Source: Streptomyces sp. NBC_00490
GTDB taxonomy: Bacteria > Actinomycetota > Actinomycetes > Streptomycetales > Streptomycetaceae
Assembly (NCBI RefSeq): GCF_036013645.1
Contig: NZ_CP107869.1
Span: 3,100,001-3,164,000 of the forward strand
Reading direction: 5' to 3'
DNA length: 64,000 bases
Below, in pieces: positions 60,996-64,000 of this stretch. The position numbers were made by a program, and so were the translations under genes. The notes under the pieces are model-generated. The model saw only the letters and a program-made list of their open reading frames with translations. It was not told where the DNA came from and made no database searches. How positions within the stretch are numbered: position 1 is the first letter of the stretch; every line of letters starts with the position of its first letter.

Positions 60996-61883
60996 GTGAC
61001 ACCCCCGAGGGGACGGATTGGAGGGAAGAGTACGACGAGGGAGCCGATCATCCAAGAGCCCGTAGCGTCCGATTCCCACGTCACACCGGACTCCGAGTCC
61101 GAGGCCACCCGGCGTGACGCCGATGTCGCGGAGAGCTCCCGGGCCAACCGGGGCTGGTGGGACCGCAACGCGGACGAGTACCAGGTCGAGCACGGCACGT
61201 TCCTCGGCGACAACCGCTTCGTATGGGGTCCCGAGGGTCTGGACGAGGTGGAGGCCGAGCTGCTCGGCCCGCCCGAGGAGCTGAAGGGCAAGGACGTCCT
61301 GGAGATCGGCGCCGGCGCGGCCCAGTGCTCGCGCTGGCTGGCCGAGCAGGGGGCCCGCCCGGTCGCCCTGGACCTCTCCCACCGCCAGCTCCAGCACGCG
61401 CTGCGCATCGGCGGATCGTTTCCCCTCATCTGCGCGGACGCCGGTGCGCTGCCCTTCGCGGACGCCTCCTTCGACCTGGCGTGCTCGGCCTACGGGGCGA
61501 TGCCGTTCGTGGCGGACCCGGTACTGGTCCTGTCGGAGGTGCGCCGGGTGCTGCGGCCGGGCGGGCGCTTCGTCTTCTCGGTCACCCACCCGATCCGCTG
61601 GGCGTTCCCGGACGAGCCCGGCCCGGAGGGGCTGACCGTCTCCGCCTCGTACTTCGACCGGACGCCGTACGTCGAGCAGGCCGAGGACGGCAGCGCGGTG
61701 TACGTCGAGCACCACAGGACCATCGGCGACCGCGTCCGGGACGTCGTCGCCGCGGGTTTCCGCCTGGTGGACCTGGTCGAGCCGGAGTGGCCGTCCTGGA
61801 ACACCTCGGAGTGGGGCGGCTGGTCGCCGCTGCGCGGGAACCTGATCCCGGGGTCGGCGATCTTCGTGTGCGAGCGGGACTGA
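60996..61883 (+). CDS. Class I SAM-dependent methyltransferase
   Basis: A 295-residue methyltransferase. VLEIGAGAAQCSRWLAEQG is motif I, VALDLSHRQLQHA the acidic loop, and RPGGRFVFSVTHPIRWAFP the post-motif region shared with UbiE-like proteins. The first 50 residues are hydrophilic and disordered. GTG 60996 is the only in-frame start before the domain, but it lacks a ribosome-binding site, so the true start is uncertain. Substrate unknown. Confidence 0.85.
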   Translation: MTPPRGRIGGKSTTREPIIQEPVASDSHVTPDSESEATRRDADVAESSRANRGWWDRNADEYQVEHGTFLGDNRFVWGPEGLDEVEAELLGPPEELKGKDVLEIGAGAAQCSRWLAEQGARPVALDLSHRQLQHALRIGGSFPLICADAGALPFADASFDLACSAYGAMPFVADPVLVLSEVRRVLRPGGRFVFSVTHPIRWAFPDEPGPEGLTVSASYFDRTPYVEQAEDGSAVYVEHHRTIGDRVRDVVAAGFRLVDLVEPEWPSWNTSEWGGWSPLRGNLIPGSAIFVCERD

Positions 61884-61886
61884 CCG

Positions 61887-61908
61887 CCACGCACACGCGC
61901 GTGCGTGG
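61887..61908. terminator. Hairpin after the methyltransferase gene
   Basis: CCACGCAC and GTGCGTGG form a perfect 8-bp stem around ACGCGC, directly after the stop. GAAAGAAG follows, with no T-run on the plus strand. A second CACGCGCGCGTG palindrome lies 25 bp on. Confidence 0.6.
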
Positions 61909-61967
61909 CTGAAAGAAGAGCACGCGCGCGTGGCGGGGCGTGCGCGCGGCCGTACGACACTGGGGGC

Positions 61968-64000
61968 GTGATCCGTTACGACACTCTGGACGCCCTTCCC
62001 GTACGCGGTGCGTTGCCCGCCCTGTCCGACGCCCTGGACGCGCACGGCACCGCCGTCCTGGTCGCGCCGACCGGCAGCGGCAAGACCACCCTCGTACCGC
62101 TGGCGCTGGCCGGGCTGCTGGGCGGTGACGCTCCCGCGCGGCGGGTGGTGGTGGCCGAGCCGCGGCGGATCGCGGCCCGCGCGGCGGCCCGGCGGATGGC
62201 GTGGCTGCTGGGCGAGAAGGTCGGCGGGAGCGTCGGCTACACCGTGCGCGGGGAGCGGGTCGTCGGACGCCGCGCGCGTGTGGAGGTCGTGACGACCGGT
62301 GTCCTGCTGCAGCGCCTCCAGCGGGACCAGGAGCTCGCGGGCGTCGACGTGGTGGTCCTGGACGAGTGTCATGAGCGGCATCTGGACGCGGACACGACGG
62401 CGGCGTTCCTGTGGGACGTACGGCAGGCGCTGCGGCCGGAGCTGCGGCTGGTGGCCGCGTCGGCGACGACCGACGCGCAGGGCTGGTCGGGGCTGCTGGG
62501 CGGGGCGCCGGTGGTCGAGGCGCACGGGAGGGCGTACGGGGTGGGGGTGGTCTGGGCTCCCCCGGCCCGTCCGGTGCGGCCCTCGCACGGCATGTGGGTG
62601 GATCCCGCGCTGCTGACGCATGTGGCGTCGGTGGTGCGGCGGGCGCTGGCCGAGCGGGAGGGGGACGTGCTGTGCTTCCTGCCGGGCGTGGGCGAGATCG
62701 CGCGGGTCGCCGGGCAGCTGGGCGGTCTCGGGGACGTGGACGTGCTCCAGGTGCACGGGCGGGCGCCGGCCGCCGTGCAGGACGCGGTGCTGGCGCCCGG
62801 CGAGCGGCGCCGGGTGGTGCTGGCGACCTCGGTCGCCGAGTCGTCGCTGACGGTGCCCGGGGTGCGGGTCGTCGTCGACTCGGGGCTGACGCGGGAGCCG
62901 CGGGTGGATCACGCGCGCGGGCTGAGCGCGCTGACGACGGTCAGGGCCTCGCGCGCGGTGGGCAACCAGCGGCTGGGGCGGGCCGGGCGGGAGGCGCCGG
63001 GTGTGGCCTACCGCTGCTGGACGGAGGCGGAGGACGTCCGGCTGCCGGCTTTCCCGGCCCCGGAGATCAAGGTGGCCGACCTGACGGCGTTCGCCCTCCA
63101 GGCGGCCTGCTGGGGGGATCCGGACGCCTCCGGGCTGGCGTTGCTGGATCCGCCGCCGACCGGGGCGATGGCCGCCGCGCGGAGTGTCCTGTCGGCGATC
63201 GGCGCGGTGGACTCCGCCGGACGGGCCACCGAGCGGGGGGCGCGGCTGGCCCGGCTGGGACTGCATCCCCGCCTCGGGCGGGCCCTGCTGGACGCGGGAC
63301 CCTCGCGGGAGGTGGCCGAGGTGGTCGCGCTGCTCGGTGAGGAGCCACCGCGGGAGTACGGCGACGATCTGGCGGCCGCCGTACGGACGGCCCGGCGTGG
63401 GGGCGACGCCTATGCGGGGCGCTGGCGTACCGAGGTGCGGCGACTACAGGCCCTCGCCGACGAGCCGGCCCGCGCGTCCTCTCTCACGGAGGACGCCCTC
63501 GTCGGGCGCGTGGCCGCCCTCGCCTTCCCCGAGCGGGTCGCCAGGGCCGACGGCGGTTCCTATCTCATGGTGTCCGGGACCCGCGCCGAGGTCCGGGACA
63601 CCACCGCTCTGCGCGGGGCGCCCTGGATCGCCGTCGCCGTCGCGGACCGCCCCGTCGGCAAGGGCCACGCACGCGTGCAGCTCGGTGCGGTCGTCGACGA
63701 GGAGACCGCGCGGCAGGCGGCAGGGGCGCTGCTCGACGAGCGCGACGAGGTCCACTGGGCCGACGGGGACGTCGTGGCGCGGCGCGTGGAGCGGCTGGGG
63801 GCCGTGGAGCTGGCGGTGCGCACGCTCCGGAACCCGGACCCCGCACTCGTACGCGACGCGCTTCTTGAAGGGCTGCGGCAGGACGGGCTGCGCCTGTTGC
63901 GCTGGTCGCCCGAGGCCGAGGCGCTGCGGCAGCGGCTCGCCTTTCTGCGGCTGCACCTCGGGGAGCCGTGGCCGGACGTCTCCGACGAGGCACTCCACGC
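61968..64000 (+). CDS. hrpB: ATP-dependent RNA helicase HrpB (3' part cut by window edge)
   Basis: A DEAH-box helicase; about 677 of roughly 820 residues are inside the window. The GTG 61968 start gives MIRYDTLDALPVRGALPAL, the usual HrpB N-terminus. Walker A is APTGSGKT (33-40), motif Ia AEPRRIAARAAARR, motif II DECH (132-135) followed by ERHLDADT, motif III ASATTD, and motif VI NQRLGRAGREAPGVAYR. The C-terminal HrpB domain continues beyond position 64000. Its cellular role is poorly known. Confidence 0.95.
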   Translation, partial: MIRYDTLDALPVRGALPALSDALDAHGTAVLVAPTGSGKTTLVPLALAGLLGGDAPARRVVVAEPRRIAARAAARRMAWLLGEKVGGSVGYTVRGERVVGRRARVEVVTTGVLLQRLQRDQELAGVDVVVLDECHERHLDADTTAAFLWDVRQALRPELRLVAASATTDAQGWSGLLGGAPVVEAHGRAYGVGVVWAPPARPVRPSHGMWVDPALLTHVASVVRRALAEREGDVLCFLPGVGEIARVAGQLGGLGDVDVLQVHGRAPAAVQDAVLAPGERRRVVLATSVAESSLTVPGVRVVVDSGLTREPRVDHARGLSALTTVRASRAVGNQRLGRAGREAPGVAYRCWTEAEDVRLPAFPAPEIKVADLTAFALQAACWGDPDASGLALLDPPPTGAMAAARSVLSAIGAVDSAGRATERGARLARLGLHPRLGRALLDAGPSREVAEVVALLGEEPPREYGDDLAAAVRTARRGGDAYAGRWRTEVRRLQALADEPARASSLTEDALVGRVAALAFPERVARADGGSYLMVSGTRAEVRDTTALRGAPWIAVAVADRPVGKGHARVQLGAVVDEETARQAAGALLDERDEVHWADGDVVARRVERLGAVELAVRTLRNPDPALVRDALLEGLRQDGLRLLRWSPEAEALRQRLAFLRLHLGEPWPDVSDEALH

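Overview
The window is high-GC actinobacterial chromosome, almost certainly Streptomyces. The signs are strong G/C at third codon positions, frequent GTG starts, GTGA/ATGA overlaps between operon genes, Streptomyces-restricted families (MHYT, DUF397, WhiJ-type XRE, mycothiol-dependent isomerase, family 5 uracil-DNA glycosylase), and the core order uvrA - aroQ - uvrB - coaE - rpsA. From memory this resembles the S. coelicolor core around uvrA/uvrB/rpsA. No insertion sequence, prophage or CRISPR array was seen, so this is core chromosome with small accessory patches.

Layout. 1-9.5 kb: 5' part of uvrA (reverse), a mycothiol-dependent isomerase, a metallo-hydrolase, a complete amino-acid-type ABC importer (lipoprotein, permease, ATPase), aroQ, an LD-carboxypeptidase and an MHS-type MFS symporter. 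9.6-15.1 kb (all reverse): a Ca2+/H+ antiporter, then a Ter stress module of TerD, a TerD-FtsK-like fusion and TerC; terC carries a manganese-type yybP-ykoY riboswitch. 15.2-20.5 kb: uvrB, an MHYT membrane sensor, a secreted glycerophosphodiesterase, an O6-methylguanine methyltransferase and a VOC protein. 20.6-22.5 kb: a pseudouridine-salvage pair (psuG and a PfkB kinase), followed by an 87-bp minisatellite. 23.3-31.7 kb: methyltransferase, CorA, CBS protein, PPOX-type flavoprotein, kinase-like protein, HxlR/NmrA pair, DUF2293, DUF1772 and an orphan GltD-like protein. 32.1-34.6 kb: a WhiJ-type regulatory cluster (XRE, DUF397, HATPase, small partner) with paired palindromes in its divergent promoter. 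34.6-35.4 kb: a second minisatellite ending in a 14-bp hairpin. 35.4-43 kb: ABC exporter, DUF899, amidohydrolase, EEP-family hydrolase, FUSC protein.

43.0-45.0 kb is the most unusual part. On the reverse strand a nucleotidyltransferase gene and a conserved hypothetical gene are followed by two tandem RNAs. Each can be folded into a complete tRNA-like body whose halves are circularly permuted: T arm, closed acceptor stem, D arm, with the anticodon stem opening into a terminal helix. This is the architecture of bacterial Y RNAs (YrlA type).

45-48.5 kb holds paralogous small proteins with a helix-turn-helix-like domain, plus RidA and GNAT proteins. 48.6-51.6 kb is an NCS1 permease and hydantoin/allantoin-type racemase operon, divergent from a GntR/FCD regulator with a perfect palindromic operator candidate. 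51.6-64 kb: prolyl aminopeptidase, family 5 UDG, S4 RNA-binding protein, DoxX, methyltransferase, acyltransferase-like protein, DUF6343, TPR protein, coaE, PAC2 protein, rpsA with a clear promoter, long leader and terminator, another methyltransferase, and the 5' part of hrpB running off the right edge.

All calls come from reading sequence and translations by eye. Family names rest on recalled motifs, not on searches.
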